DNA of 64,000 bases from Desulfobacca acetoxidans DSM 11109 (GCF_000195295.1 NC_015388.1:1426001-1490000); one strand, 5' to 3'; numbered from the stretch's first letter, positions 45,429 to 55,347 are shown. Numbers and translations are program-made. Notes: generated by a model from the letters alone, not told the origin.

Positions 45429-47009
45429 ATGAAAGTTCTGATCAGCGACAACCTTCATGCTCATGGGGTGGCCATCTTCGAGCAGGCTCCCAATATCGAA
45501 GTTATCAATCGTCCGGGTATGCCACCGGAAGAGTTCATGGAAGTAGTTCAGGATGTGGACGGCCTGGTCATCCGCAGCGCCACCAAAGTGACCGATAAGG
45601 TATTGGAGGTTGCCAGTCGCCTCAAAGTGGTGGGGCGGGCCGGCACCGGTCTGGACAATGTCAATATTCCCGAAGCCACCAAACGGGGTATCGTGGTCAT
45701 GAACACCCCCGGCGGCAACACCGTTACCACCGGTGAACATGCCATCTCCATGATGCTGGCCCTGGCGCGCAATATCCCCCAGGCCGCCCATTCCATGCGG
45801 GAGGGGCGTTGGGAAAAGAAGCGGTTTCAGGGTCGGGAGGTGTATAATAAAACTCTCGGCATTATCGGTTTGGGCCGGATCGGCACGGTGGTGGCTGGCC
45901 GGGCGCAGGGACTGAAGATGCGCATCCTGGGGTATGATCCTTTCGTCAAGAAAGAGATGGTGACCTCGTGCGGGGTAGAGTTGGTTACTCTGGATGAGCT
46001 TTTTGCCCGGTCTGATTTTATCACCCTGCACACCCCGAAAACCAAGGACACCGCCCACATTATCAGCCGGGAGGCCTTCCGCAAGATGAAACGGGGGGTG
46101 ATGCTTATCAACTGCGCCCGAGGTGGGCTGATTGATGAGGAAGCCCTCAAAGAGGCCCTCGAGGAAGGCATCGTCGCCGGGGCGGCGTTGGACGTCTTCG
46201 AACAGGAACCGCCGGTGGGTTCACCGCTGCTGTTGATGGGCAACGTTGTCTGTACCCCGCATCTGGGCGCCTCCACCGAAGAGGCTCAGGAAAACGTGGC
46301 GGTGGCCATTGCCGAGCAGATGGTGGATTATCTGCTCAACGGTACGGTCAAAAATGCGGTCAATGCCCCTTCGGTGAGCGGAGAGGTATTGAATCAACTC
46401 CGGCCCTACCTAACGTTGGCGGAGGCGTTAGGCGCCTTTCAGGCCCAGATCGCCGAGGGCCCGATCGACAGCGTCAATATCGAGTACATCGGTGAAATAT
46501 CGAAGCTGGACACCACCCCGCTCATGCACTCCATCATGAAGGGGTTGCTCTATCCGGTGATGCGGGACGAAGTGAATTACGTCAATGCTCCTGCCATCGC
46601 CAAAGATCGGGGAATCCATCTGACCGAAACCAAAGTGGAGTCGGCGGAGGATTTTACCACCCTGATACGTCTGACCGTACGGGCTGCTCAGAAGGAAAAC
46701 ATTTTGGCAGGCACCATTTTCGGCCGCTACGAACCCCGGTTAGTCCGCATTAATGCCTTCCGCTTAGAAGCCGTGCCCGAAGGCCACATGCTGTTTATTT
46801 ACAATACCGACAGGCCGGGGGTCATCGGCGCCATCGGTACCACCATCGGCAACCACAAGATCAATATCGCCCGGATGACCGTGGGTCAGGAAAAAGAGCG
46901 GGGGCAGAACATTATCCTGCTGACTACCGACACGTCGGTTACTCCCGAATGTCTGGCTGATGTGCGGGCCCTGCCGCACGTGGCCTCGGCTCATCCACTT
47001 GAACTGTAA
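45429..47009 (+). CDS. serA: D-3-phosphoglycerate dehydrogenase
   Basis: SerA oxidises 3-phosphoglycerate with NAD+, the first step of serine synthesis. The 526-aa protein is the long form: a substrate-binding half, NAD-binding GLGRIGTVVAGRA (about 147-159), catalytic Arg in NCARGGLIDEEAL, Glu in FEQEPP and His in PHLGAST, an intervening ASB domain (about 320-450), and a C-terminal ACT domain (about 453-526) for serine feedback. It is the second gene of the aminotransferase operon and is followed by the DUF1844-ispE-prs set. Confidence 0.97.
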   Translation: MKVLISDNLHAHGVAIFEQAPNIEVINRPGMPPEEFMEVVQDVDGLVIRSATKVTDKVLEVASRLKVVGRAGTGLDNVNIPEATKRGIVVMNTPGGNTVTTGEHAISMMLALARNIPQAAHSMREGRWEKKRFQGREVYNKTLGIIGLGRIGTVVAGRAQGLKMRILGYDPFVKKEMVTSCGVELVTLDELFARSDFITLHTPKTKDTAHIISREAFRKMKRGVMLINCARGGLIDEEALKEALEEGIVAGAALDVFEQEPPVGSPLLLMGNVVCTPHLGASTEEAQENVAVAIAEQMVDYLLNGTVKNAVNAPSVSGEVLNQLRPYLTLAEALGAFQAQIAEGPIDSVNIEYIGEISKLDTTPLMHSIMKGLLYPVMRDEVNYVNAPAIAKDRGIHLTETKVESAEDFTTLIRLTVRAAQKENILAGTIFGRYEPRLVRINAFRLEAVPEGHMLFIYNTDRPGVIGAIGTTIGNHKINIARMTVGQEKERGQNIILLTTDTSVTPECLADVRALPHVASAHPLEL

Positions 47010-47069
47010 TCCAAAGGAGGAGGACGCCGTGGCTCCTCCTCTTCCCATCCCTTGGCATTGGAGGGTGTC

Positions 47070-47507
47070 ATGACCGATACCGAGGAAAAAGGCTTTACCG
47101 TCAAGGACCGCCGTTTTTTCCAGCAGTCGGAAGAAGAAAAAGAGCGTTTGCGGGAGGAATCCCGCCAGCGGGAGGAGGCGCGCGCCACGTACGAAGCCGA
47201 GGCTGCCAAGCCCGCGGATGCTGCCAAATCTCAAACCGGGACGCCCCTGCCGGAGATCAATTTCGCCTCGTTTATCATGTCTCTGGGAACGTCGGTGTTT
47301 ATCCACCTGGGTGACGCGCCCCATCCCGAAACCGGCAAGAGCGATAAGGATATGTCCCTGGCCAAGCAGACCATCGATCTTTTAGGTCTTTTGAGGGAAA
47401 AAACCAGAAATAATCTAACTTCCGAAGAAGAAAACCTCTTTGACAATCTCTTGTACGATCTGCGGATGCGGTACGTGAGGGAAGTGACCAAATCCGGCGG
47501 GGCCTGA
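47070..47507 (+). CDS. DUF1844-family protein
   Basis: This is a small soluble protein of about 145 aa. A charged, coiled-coil-prone N-terminal half (FFQQSEEEKERLREESRQRE) precedes the conserved DUF1844 domain: INFASFIMSLGTSVFIHLGD and AKQTIDLLGLLREKTRNNLT, ending with LFDNLLYDLRMRYV. The function is unknown. GGAGGG lies 4 bases before the ATG at 47070. Its stop overlaps the ispE start, and this gene order is common in deltaproteobacteria. Confidence 0.9.
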   Translation: MTDTEEKGFTVKDRRFFQQSEEEKERLREESRQREEARATYEAEAAKPADAAKSQTGTPLPEINFASFIMSLGTSVFIHLGDAPHPETGKSDKDMSLAKQTIDLLGLLREKTRNNLTSEEENLFDNLLYDLRMRYVREVTKSGGA

Positions 47508-48379
47508 TGCGGCATCTGACACTGCACTGCCCGGCCAAGGTCAATCTCTATCTCAAAGTCATCGGCCGGAGATCGGATGGTTATCATGATCTGATCACCC
47601 TGATGCAGCCCGTCACCTTAACAGATGAGCTGGCCATCAGCCATGCTGCAGCAGGGATTGGGTTAGAGTGCGACCATCCCGATTTACCTGTGGATGAAAG
47701 GAACCTGGCCGTGCGGGCGGCGATGGCTTTTCAAGCAGCCGTCTCGCGCCGATTCGGGGTTCGGATCCGGTTAAAAAAAAACATTCCTCTTGCTGCCGGG
47801 CTGGGAGGTGGCAGCAGCGATGCCGCCGGTGTCTTAAAGGGGTTGAATGCCATCAGCGGCAAACCTTTGACTGCTAGTCAGCTCCATCAACTGGCCCGCC
47901 GCCTGGGAGCGGACGTACCTTTTTTTTTACTGGACGGACCGGCTTGGGGGCGCGGTATCGGCGATGTCTTGACTCCGGTTGTCCTGCCCACCTATTGCTA
48001 TGTTTTGGTGAATCCCGGCTATCAGATATCGACCGCCTGGGCGTATTCCCGGCTGCAACCGCCGTTTGTGGCGCCGGCGGAGGCCCGGTGGGATTGCTGG
48101 CCCGAGCAGCCTCCCGCTGCTTGGTTACACAACGATTTAGAGGCAGTTGCCATGGCAAGCTACCCTGATCTGCTTGCCCTGAAGCAGGCCTTGTGGCAGG
48201 AGGGGGCGGAAGGGGTATTGATGTCCGGCAGCGGTCCCACGGTTTTTGGCATCTTTGCTGATCAGGCGGCGGCTTCTGAGGCTGCCGAACGTCTGCGGAC
48301 CGCCACCGGTTTTTGGACTGCTGCGGCGCTGGGGCTCTCTCCCACCTCATCGTCTCTCTTTTTAAAGGACTTGGGCTGA
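47507..48379 (+). CDS. ispE: 4-diphosphocytidyl-2-C-methyl-D-erythritol kinase
   Basis: IspE phosphorylates CDP-methylerythritol in the MEP isoprenoid pathway. The 290-aa GHMP kinase has [10 protein letters not shown] at the N-terminus, the ATP loop [15 protein letters not shown] (about 96-110) and a C-terminal [12 protein letters not shown]. The start overlaps the DUF1844 stop, and its own stop overlaps the prs ATG, giving three tightly coupled genes. Confidence 0.96.
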   Translation: MRHLTLHCPAKVNLYLKVIGRRSDGYHDLITLMQPVTLTDELAISHAAAGIGLECDHPDLPVDERNLAVRAAMAFQAAVSRRFGVRIRLKKNIPLAAGLGGGSSDAAGVLKGLNAISGKPLTASQLHQLARRLGADVPFFLLDGPAWGRGIGDVLTPVVLPTYCYVLVNPGYQISTAWAYSRLQPPFVAPAEARWDCWPEQPPAAWLHNDLEAVAMASYPDLLALKQALWQEGAEGVLMSGSGPTVFGIFADQAAASEAAERLRTATGFWTAAALGLSPTSSSLFLKDLG

Positions 48380-49314
48380 TGAACGAGATCAGTATTTTTG
48401 CGGGCAATGCCAACCGCCCTTTAGCGGGGAAAATCTGCAGCTATCTGAATCTGCCTCTGGGGGAAGCCCTCGTGGGTCGTTTTTCTGATGGAGAAATTAT
48501 CGTCGAAATCAAGGAAAATGTCCGAGGTAAAGATGTTTTCGTCGTCCAGCCCACCTGTACGCCGATTAATGAGAATCTGATGGAGCTGCTGATCATGGTG
48601 GATGCCCTGAAGCGGGCCTCGGCCGGCTGCATTACGGCGGTGACGCCGTATTACGCCTATGCCCGCCAGGATCGGAAGACGGCGCCCCGGATGCCGATCT
48701 CGGCCAAGTTGGTGGCCGATCTCTTTACCGTGGCCGGGACCCAGAGGCTTCTCACTATGGACCTCCATACCGGTCAGATCCAAGGATTTTTCAATATTCC
48801 GGTGGATCATCTGTTCGCGATGCCGGTGTTATTGGAATATATCAAGAATAATTTTGCTCCCGATCTGGCTATTGTCTCGCCCGACACCGGCGGGGTCGAG
48901 CGTGCCCGCGCCTTTGCCCGACGTCTGAAAAGCAGCCTGGCGATTATCGACAAACGCCGGGAAGGACCCGCCATTTCCGCTATGACGCTTATCGGCAATG
49001 TCTGGGGCAAAGAAACCGTCATTATTGATGATATGGTCAATACGGGGGGAACGTTGCATATGGCGGCGGAAATCCTGGTGCGGCACGGCGCCCGCTCTGT
49101 CCACGCCTGCGTCACGCATCCCGTGCTGGCGCGAGATTCCATCTCCACGATCAAAAACTCCCTTCTGCGCAGCCTCATTGTTACCGATACCATACCCCTA
49201 TCAGCCGAAGCCGAGGCCTGCGAAAAGATCCAAGTCCTTTCCGTGGCCCCGCTCCTGGGAGAAGCCATCAGGCGGATTCACGCCCAAGATTCAGTAAGCT
49301 CTTTATTTATTTAG
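48379..49314 (+). CDS. prs: ribose-phosphate pyrophosphokinase
   Basis: Prs makes PRPP from ribose-5-phosphate and ATP for nucleotide, His and Trp synthesis. The 311-aa protein carries NANRPLA and GRFSDGE near the N-terminus, [10 protein letters not shown], the divalent-cation site [13 protein letters not shown], and the PRPP-binding loop [15 protein letters not shown] at 48379 overlaps the ispE stop; the longer open frame is not needed. In many relatives ribosomal protein L25 (ctc/rplY) follows; here it does not. Confidence 0.97.
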   Translation: MNEISIFAGNANRPLAGKICSYLNLPLGEALVGRFSDGEIIVEIKENVRGKDVFVVQPTCTPINENLMELLIMVDALKRASAGCITAVTPYYAYARQDRKTAPRMPISAKLVADLFTVAGTQRLLTMDLHTGQIQGFFNIPVDHLFAMPVLLEYIKNNFAPDLAIVSPDTGGVERARAFARRLKSSLAIIDKRREGPAISAMTLIGNVWGKETVIIDDMVNTGGTLHMAAEILVRHGARSVHACVTHPVLARDSISTIKNSLLRSLIVTDTIPLSAEAEACEKIQVLSVAPLLGEAIRRIHAQDSVSSLFI

Positions 49315-49575
49315 TGACGTAGAGAATGTTCATTGCGACCGGTTGGCAGTGGTCATCGATAAGCTGGCAATATTCACCTTGAAACGAAACTAACCAGATG
49401 GGTGGAGTGGACCTCCGGGCCCGCCATCTTCGAAAGTTTGCTGCTTCTCAAAGTGAACCCGGTGTTAGAGCAACTCACTGTCAAACGATGATTCGGGCTG
49501 TAGCCGTAGGGGCGAATCTTGTATTCGGCCTGAACCGGGTGCGGCAAGACCCTAGGCAGTTAAGGAAGGTTGATT

Positions 49576-50175
49576 TTGCAACTCTTCATTGGATTAGGAA
49601 ATCCGGGATTTCGATATAAAAGAACCCGCCACAACGTCGGTTTTCAAATAATTGACGTCCTCAGCCAGAGATGGGGTATATCTCTCAACCGTCATACTTG
49701 TTCAGCCCAATGGGGTCGGGGGGGCTGGGCCGGCCAGGAGGTCGTTTTGGCTCAGCCGGAAACTTATATGAACCTCAGCGGCCGGGCCGTCTTTCGCTTG
49801 TTGGCTTTTTTTCAGTTGAGCGCCGCGGACTTGCTGATTATCCATGATGATCTGGATCTGCCACTCGGCAGGCTCAAGTTTGTCCTCAGGGGAGGCGCTG
49901 GCGGTCACCGGGGGGTTGCCTCGATTATCAACACCATCCATACCACCGAATTTTTACGCCTCAAAGTCGGCATAGGCCGTCCGCAATACGGTGAAACGGT
50001 GGAAAACTATGTGCTCAGTCCCTGTTATCCGGCCGAAATTGATACCTATGCCAGTATGATAGATCGAACGGCTGACGCTCTCGAAGCAGTCTTAAAAGTC
50101 GGCCTCAACCAGGCTATGAGTCTTTTCCATGGTTGGATGCCGCCGGCCGAAAACCGCTCGGCGACTAGCTCGTAG
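49576..50175 (+). CDS. pth: peptidyl-tRNA hydrolase
   Basis: Pth frees tRNA from dropped peptidyl-tRNAs. The roughly 199-aa protein has LFIGLGNPGFRYKRTRHNVGF (catalytic His in the RHNVGF motif), the Asp in IIHDDLDLPLG, and GGHRGVASI. No ATG is available; TTG at 49576 gives MQLFIGLGNPG with AGGAAGG 6 bases upstream, and TTG at 49570 is the alternative. A 255-bp gap to prs holds a family A-like fragment instead of rplY. Confidence 0.94.
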   Translation: MQLFIGLGNPGFRYKRTRHNVGFQIIDVLSQRWGISLNRHTCSAQWGRGGWAGQEVVLAQPETYMNLSGRAVFRLLAFFQLSAADLLIIHDDLDLPLGRLKFVLRGGAGGHRGVASIINTIHTTEFLRLKVGIGRPQYGETVENYVLSPCYPAEIDTYASMIDRTADALEAVLKVGLNQAMSLFHGWMPPAENRSATSS

Positions 50176-50223
50176 CCATCCGGAAAGTCATGGTATTGCC
50201 TCACCCCGCTTACTGGGAAGTTA

Positions 50224-50270
50224 ATTATCCCCTCGCCCCGCTTGCGGGGAGAGGATAAGGGAGCGGGGTG
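50224..50270. repeat. short GC-rich hairpin repeat after pth
   Basis: CCCTCGCCCCGCTTGCGGGG followed by AGAGG forms a strong inverted repeat 50 bp downstream of the pth stop. It resembles a widespread type of intergenic palindrome and may also act as a terminator. Confidence 0.5.
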
Positions 50271-50367
50271 AAAACATCATTATTCCATTTAGTTGCAATA
50301 TTACCGGAGACCAGCCATAGTTTCCGGATGGGACTTAATTACAAAATCTTTACAGAAGAGGCACGAT

Positions 50368-50856
50368 ATGATTTCTGGCAGAAATGATGATGACCGGGAA
50401 CGGCCTGATTGGCGGGCCATTGATCGAATACGGGATCGTTCCCGGCATCGGCGGGTAGAGCCAAAGCCGCCGGGAGGTCGGAAGCAGGAGGAGAAAATCA
50501 GGCGGGAAGTCCTCAAACAGGCGGAAGCGCTTTTCGGAGGCAAACAGCAGCGGCCGGAATACAAAAAGGCAGCAGCTGAACTAGCAGACCACCGGGCCAC
50601 GCCGCACTTTTCGGCATTGGCAGCAAAGTTTCTGGCGGCCTATGGGTTGCCGGAAGACTGGCGAGCCCTGATGTTATTTTTAGATTATCCGGAGTCTACC
50701 GTGATTGTCGAAGCCGTGCATCGCCTGCAGCAATTGGCGCCGACCCAGACCATGACCGAGATACAAGGGTTTAAAGGCAAGCTGCGTACGCTCTCTCTGA
50801 TATCCCCCTTTCCGGAGGTAAGGGAGCAGGCGGAAGCAACGCTGGCGAAACTCTAG
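50368..50856 (+). CDS. hypothetical protein, about 162 aa
   Basis: I do not recognise a family. The product has a very basic, disordered N-terminal third (NDDDRERPDWRAIDRIRDRS and a following Lys/Arg/Glu stretch) and a helical C-terminal two-thirds (AKFLAAYGLPEDWRALMLFL, VEAVHRLQQLAPTQTM). The latter could be a small HEAT-like helical bundle. There is no signal peptide or membrane segment. ATG at 50368 with AGAGG in front is chosen over the frame open to 50293. It sits between pth and the kup riboswitch. Confidence 0.7.
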   Translation: MISGRNDDDRERPDWRAIDRIRDRSRHRRVEPKPPGGRKQEEKIRREVLKQAEALFGGKQQRPEYKKAAAELADHRATPHFSALAAKFLAAYGLPEDWRALMLFLDYPESTVIVEAVHRLQQLAPTQTMTEIQGFKGKLRTLSLISPFPEVREQAEATLAKL

Positions 50857-50919
50857 GCTTCTGTCCCCTTCAAGCGACTCTCCGGTCTCTTCTTAACCGA
50901 AATGTTATTCAAATGCTGC

Positions 50920-50947
50920 TTGACAAAACTGCAGCCTGGCTTATAGT
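50920..50947 (+). promoter_or_regulatory. sigma-70-type promoter for the potassium operon
   Basis: TTGACA (50920-50925) and TATAGT (50942-50947) are separated by 16 bases. The predicted transcription start near 50954 lies just before the riboswitch, so the aptamer is at the very 5' end of the mRNA, as expected. Confidence 0.72.
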
Positions 50948-50960
50948 AAAAGCTATACTA

Positions 50961-51118
50961 ACAGCCGAAATCCATGGTCAAACTATGGGTGCGGGGGAAC
51001 CGGGTATTAGGGGCGTATCGCCGTCCGGCGTAGGACAACCTCATCGGTCCAAGCCCTGCAGCTAACCTCGTAGGCGTCGATGGGGAGAGACCTTCCGGAC
51101 TGGATGCCCGGAGGCGTG
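50961..51118 (+). promoter_or_regulatory. c-di-AMP riboswitch (ydaO/yuaA class)
   Basis: The leader contains the hallmark conserved blocks of the ydaO class in order: GCGGGGGAACC, ATTAGGGGCGTAT, and CAGCTAACCTCGTAGGCGTC with GGGGAGAGACC. These match the known consensus closely. A following inverted repeat (CCGGAGG...CCTCCCGG, about 51108-51127) just before the kup ribosome site may be the expression platform. The class usually turns off potassium uptake or osmolyte genes when c-di-AMP is high, which fits the three potassium genes downstream. Read by eye; a covariance-model hit would settle it. Confidence 0.85.
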
Positions 51119-51149
51119 ACCTCCCGGAAAAATAGTTTGGAGAGTTCTC

Positions 51150-53120
51150 ATGAGTTTGGCTTCCGCTTCAGGAGCGGAGCAGACGTTTCAATCCGCATCA
51201 GAACCAGCCGCCGATTTCCCCTCCGGCCATAACAGCCCTAAAGCTCGCTTAGATAAAAAGAAAAATCTGCTTCTGGCGCTGGGGGCTATGGGAGTGGTAT
51301 ATGGCGATATCGGCACCAGTCCGCTCTACACCGTCAAGGAATGCTTCCACGGCAAGCACGCCATGGCCATCTCCCCGGATAACATTCTAGGGGTTATGTC
51401 CCTAATTTTCTGGTCGCTGACGATGGTAGTGACCGTAAAATATGTCATGTTCATTTTGAGGGCCGACAACCATGGTGAGGGCGGGATTTATGCCCTGGCC
51501 GCCCTGTTTCTCGGAAAAGGAAAGCAGAGTGTGTCGCCCGGTACGGTAAACCGGCTAGTGCTCCTGGCAATTTTTGGCGCCGCCCTGTTGTGCGGTGAAG
51601 GCCTGATTACGCCGGTCATCTCGGTACTCTCTGCCATGGAGGGCCTAAACGTAGCTACCAAGGCGGCCGAACCTTTTGTCCTGCCACTTTCTTGTGGGGT
51701 CTTGTTCGGCCTGTTTCTAGTACAGAGCCAGGGGACGGAGCGGATCGGCAAGATCTTCGGTCCCATAATGATCTTCTGGTTCATTTCTCTGGGCCTCTTG
51801 GGAATCATGCAGGTTTTTCGGACGCCGGGGATTTTGGCGGCCCTGGATCCACGTTACGCCGTAAACTTCTTTCTGGTCAATCGCCTGCATGGCGCCATAG
51901 TACTAGGTGCCGTCGTGCTCTGTATTACTGGATGTGAGGCGCTGTATGCCGACATGGGTCATTTCGGGCGCGGTCCTATCCGCCTTTCCTGGATCGCCTT
52001 AGTGTTTCCAGCCCTCCTGCTCAATTATTTCGGCCAAACTGCCCTCCTGCTGGAAAATCCCCTTGCCGCCGTTCATCCCTTTTATGAACTGGTGCCTAAA
52101 GTGCTTTTGTATCCTATGGTTGGGCTAGCCACCACTGCCACCGTGATTGCCTCCCAGGCCATGATCTCCGGCGTCTTTTCGCTGATGCAGCAAGCCATTC
52201 AGATCGGCTACGCCCCCCGGTTACGCATTGTCCACACCTCGGGAGAAACCAAGGGGCAGATTTACATGCCTTGGGTCAACTCGGTGATGATGATCGGCTG
52301 CCTCGGTTTGGCCCTGGCTTTTAAGGAATCCAGCAACTTAGCTGCCGCTTACGGTATTGCCGTGACCGGTACCATGTGTATCAGCACCGTTATTTATTAT
52401 TACATCACCCGCTTTAACTGGGGTTGGCCGCTCTGGCAGTCCTTGCCGTTGGCTGCCCTCTTCCTATGCTTCGATTTCTCCTTTTTTAGTGCCAATCTGC
52501 TCAAGTTCCTGGATGGTGGTTGGTTTGCGGTAAGCGTTGCGGTTTTGCTCTTTACGGTCATGGTCACCTGGCGGGACGGGCGAGCCGCCCTCCGAAAACG
52601 TTTTGAAGAGGCCCAGGTCCCTTTTGATGTCTTAATGTACGATATTACTACCTATAGGTTGGTGCGTACCCCCGGCACCGCTTTTTTTCTGGCCTTATCG
52701 CCAACCGGAACTCCCATTGTCTTGCTCCACCTTTTGAAGCATACCGAAGCCCTGCCTGAAAGAGTTTTTATTCTCTCAATCCTTTCTACTGATATTCCCT
52801 ACGTCTTGCCGGAACAAAGACTGGAAATAACCGACAAGGGTCATGGTTTCTATCGCATTGTAGCTTCCTACGGCTTTATGGAAACCCCCAACGTTCCTGA
52901 AATCATTGACTTGGCGAACGAGCGGGGTCTGGATATTGACATCTTCGCCACATCCTTCTATTTAGGCAGGGAATCATTGCTTACCACCGGCTTCAGCAAG
53001 ATGGCCCGCTGGCGCAAGGGCCTGTTCGCTTTCTTGTCCCGCAACGCCTGGAACGTCTCCACCTTTTTCGGCATTCCTCCCGGTCGGGTCGTAGAATTGG
53101 GCAGCCAGGTGGAAATTTAG
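51150..53120 (+). CDS. kup: Kup-family potassium transporter
   Basis: This is an inner-membrane K+/H+ symporter of the KUP/HAK/KT family. The 656-aa protein has the family opening GVVYGDIGTSPLYT (about residues 48-61), about 12 transmembrane segments in the first 460 residues, GEGGIYALAAL, and a C-terminal cytoplasmic domain. The start is preceded by GGAG. It follows the c-di-AMP riboswitch and precedes a TrkH/KtrB-like gene by 7 bp, so all three uptake genes probably share one riboswitch-controlled transcript. Confidence 0.96.
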   Translation: MSLASASGAEQTFQSASEPAADFPSGHNSPKARLDKKKNLLLALGAMGVVYGDIGTSPLYTVKECFHGKHAMAISPDNILGVMSLIFWSLTMVVTVKYVMFILRADNHGEGGIYALAALFLGKGKQSVSPGTVNRLVLLAIFGAALLCGEGLITPVISVLSAMEGLNVATKAAEPFVLPLSCGVLFGLFLVQSQGTERIGKIFGPIMIFWFISLGLLGIMQVFRTPGILAALDPRYAVNFFLVNRLHGAIVLGAVVLCITGCEALYADMGHFGRGPIRLSWIALVFPALLLNYFGQTALLLENPLAAVHPFYELVPKVLLYPMVGLATTATVIASQAMISGVFSLMQQAIQIGYAPRLRIVHTSGETKGQIYMPWVNSVMMIGCLGLALAFKESSNLAAAYGIAVTGTMCISTVIYYYITRFNWGWPLWQSLPLAALFLCFDFSFFSANLLKFLDGGWFAVSVAVLLFTVMVTWRDGRAALRKRFEEAQVPFDVLMYDITTYRLVRTPGTAFFLALSPTGTPIVLLHLLKHTEALPERVFILSILSTDIPYVLPEQRLEITDKGHGFYRIVASYGFMETPNVPEIIDLANERGLDIDIFATSFYLGRESLLTTGFSKMARWRKGLFAFLSRNAWNVSTFFGIPPGRVVELGSQVEI

Positions 53121-53127
53121 TATTATC

Positions 53128-54531
53128 ATGAGCAGTGGATTTTTTCGAAATGCCGCATTCTACCTACTCATCAATAGGTTTGCGCCCTTCCTGCGATCGC
53201 CCCAGTTTTTGTTGATCAGTGGTTTTAGCGCGGTTATCTGGGTGGGAGCGGTGTTCCTCTGGCTGCCCTGGAGCCACCAACCGGGGAAGGTAAGTTTTTT
53301 AAATGCCCTGTTCACTTCTACGTCGTCAGTCTGCGTCACCGGCCTGATCGTGGTGGATACGAGCACGGTCTACACCACCTTTGGTCAGGTGGTGATCCTC
53401 CTGCTCATTCAAACCGGCGGGCTGGGGGTCATGACCTTTGCGGCGCTGACCTTTCAGATGCTAGGGCGGCGCTTGTCACTCCAATCCCAGATGGTCTTGC
53501 ACGATTCTTTCTTTCAGCAGGATATTGGCTCTGATTTCCGTCACCTGTTTTTCCGCATCTTAATGACAACTGTTGCCATTGAGGCCGTGGGGATGATGGT
53601 TATCGGCCTGGCGTTGTTTGTGCGGACCGGCAATTGGGGGCAATCATGCTACAGTGCCCTCTTTCACTCAATCTCGGCCTTTTGCAACGCCGGTTTTTCC
53701 ATTTATAAAGATAGCCTGGTCGATCTCAGAGATAATCAGATTATCCTGGCGGCGATAATGCTGCTGATCATTGCCGGTGGGCTGGGACATGCGGTTTTAT
53801 TGGAGTTCTGGAGGAGGTTGCGGCCTGTTTGGAATCAAGGCCATGACCAGACCCCGTCGCGGTTCTGGTCGACCCATGCCAGGGTGGTCTGGCGCATGAC
53901 CTGTTGTCTTATTGTTATCGGAACATTGGGGATATTGTTTTTCGGTTTAACCAAAGATGAGGTGGGATGGGTGGAAAGGGTTTCCGGGGCCCTATTCCAG
54001 TCGGTTACCGCCCGGACGGCAGGTTTCAACACGGTGAATTGCGGGGCCCTGCCGTTGAGTTCCCTCATGTTGATTATCATGTTGATGTTTATCGGCGGCT
54101 CGCCTGGTTCGTGCGCCGGAGGTATCAAGACAACCTCTTTCGCCATCTGGCTGGCCGAGATGCGCTCCAAACTGCGGGGCTCTCAAGAGGTAAAAATTTT
54201 AGACCGGCAGGTGCCCCCCGAGATCTTATGGCGCAATACCATCCTCATCCGCCTGGCTGCGGCCTGGAATATCTTCGGCATCTTTTTATTGTTGTATACC
54301 GAAACCGCGCCGGGGGTAGGTATGCATGACGTGGTCTTCGAACAGATTTCAGCTTTTGGCACGGTGGGGTTGTCGACCGGATTGACCGAAAAACTCTCCG
54401 TGGTCGGCCGCCTGTGGATTATTTTGACTATGTTTATCGGCCGGGTCGGGCCTCTCACCGTCGCGATGTGGATCATTCCCGAACGGCATGTAATGATTCG
54501 TTATCCTCGCGGCAGGATTATGATCGGATGA
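53128..54531 (+). CDS. ktrB: TrkH/KtrB-family potassium channel subunit
   Basis: The 467-aa membrane protein has the four-fold pore repeats of the Trk/Ktr/HKT family with selectivity-filter glycines in FTSTSSVCVTGL, FHSISAFCNAGFS, FQSVTARTAGFN and FEQISAFGTVGLSTG. The length and partner (a single-RCK KtrA-size protein) favour KtrB over TrkH. It conducts K+ when gated by the KtrA ring. Its stop overlaps the ktrA start (ATGA). Confidence 0.93.
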   Translation: MSSGFFRNAAFYLLINRFAPFLRSPQFLLISGFSAVIWVGAVFLWLPWSHQPGKVSFLNALFTSTSSVCVTGLIVVDTSTVYTTFGQVVILLLIQTGGLGVMTFAALTFQMLGRRLSLQSQMVLHDSFFQQDIGSDFRHLFFRILMTTVAIEAVGMMVIGLALFVRTGNWGQSCYSALFHSISAFCNAGFSIYKDSLVDLRDNQIILAAIMLLIIAGGLGHAVLLEFWRRLRPVWNQGHDQTPSRFWSTHARVVWRMTCCLIVIGTLGILFFGLTKDEVGWVERVSGALFQSVTARTAGFNTVNCGALPLSSLMLIIMLMFIGGSPGSCAGGIKTTSFAIWLAEMRSKLRGSQEVKILDRQVPPEILWRNTILIRLAAAWNIFGIFLLLYTETAPGVGMHDVVFEQISAFGTVGLSTGLTEKLSVVGRLWIILTMFIGRVGPLTVAMWIIPERHVMIRYPRGRIMIG

Positions 54532-55193
54532 AGTGGAAAAAACATATCTGCGTTATCGGGTTGGGGCAGTTCGGTATGGAGCTGGCCCGGGAGCTGTCGA
54601 AAAGCTGTGAAGTGCTGGCTTTGGATGTAAATGAAGACTTGGTCTATGCCATTGCCGACGATGTGCAACGGGCCATGGCGGTGGACGCGCGGGATTATGC
54701 CAGTCTGAAGCAGGTGGTGACGGCGGATTTTGATGAGGTTATCGTCAGTTTGGGTGAGAGCCTCGAAGCCAGTATCCTCTGCACCCTGCACCTCAAAAAG
54801 ATCGGCGTCAAGATGATCCGCGCCAAGGTGATGAGCGAAGACCACGCCGCGATCTTGCATTCCCTGGGGGTGCAGGAAGTCATCTTCCCGGAGCGGGAGA
54901 CCGCCTGGCGGCTGGCGGTCCAGATCATGAATCCCAATTTATTGGATTATATCCCGTTGGAGGCAGGGTACCGGGTGATGGACGTGGCGCCGCCGAACAG
55001 CTTCTACGGCCGCAGCCTGATGGAATTGGGTCTCCGGAAGCAATACGGCGTCTTCGTCATTGCCGTCAAGGAACTGGTGCCGCAGCGCTTTGTCTTCCTG
55101 CCGGAACCTAGTTTCGTGGTAAAGCCCAGCGATATTCTGGTCATGATCGGCCGCGAGGAACAACTGGCGCTCCTGCAGGAAAAAGCCGCCTAG
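54528..55193 (+). CDS. ktrA: TrkA/KtrA-family RCK gating subunit
   Basis: The 221-aa cytosolic protein has an N-terminal Rossmann RCK_N domain (VIGLGQFGMELARELS, then an acidic VLALDVNED strand end) that binds ATP/ADP or NAD(H), and a C-terminal RCK_C domain (about 140-221). In Gram-positive KtrA this C-terminal domain can bind c-di-AMP directly, so control at both RNA and protein level is possible here. That is an inference. It overlaps ktrB by four bases. Confidence 0.93.
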   Translation: MKWKKHICVIGLGQFGMELARELSKSCEVLALDVNEDLVYAIADDVQRAMAVDARDYASLKQVVTADFDEVIVSLGESLEASILCTLHLKKIGVKMIRAKVMSEDHAAILHSLGVQEVIFPERETAWRLAVQIMNPNLLDYIPLEAGYRVMDVAPPNSFYGRSLMELGLRKQYGVFVIAVKELVPQRFVFLPEPSFVVKPSDILVMIGREEQLALLQEKAA

Positions 55194-55347
55194 CGGTAAG
55201 CCTAAGGAAGTTCGACATAGGTAGGTTCGCACGGACTTTCCCTGTTACACCACCGCGACCCGGGGGCGCCGCCGCGTGACCCCAAGGTTTTCGATTCTGC
55301 AACCAACAGGGGAGGAGTGGCATACTTTTATCCGGTCCAGAAACCCA

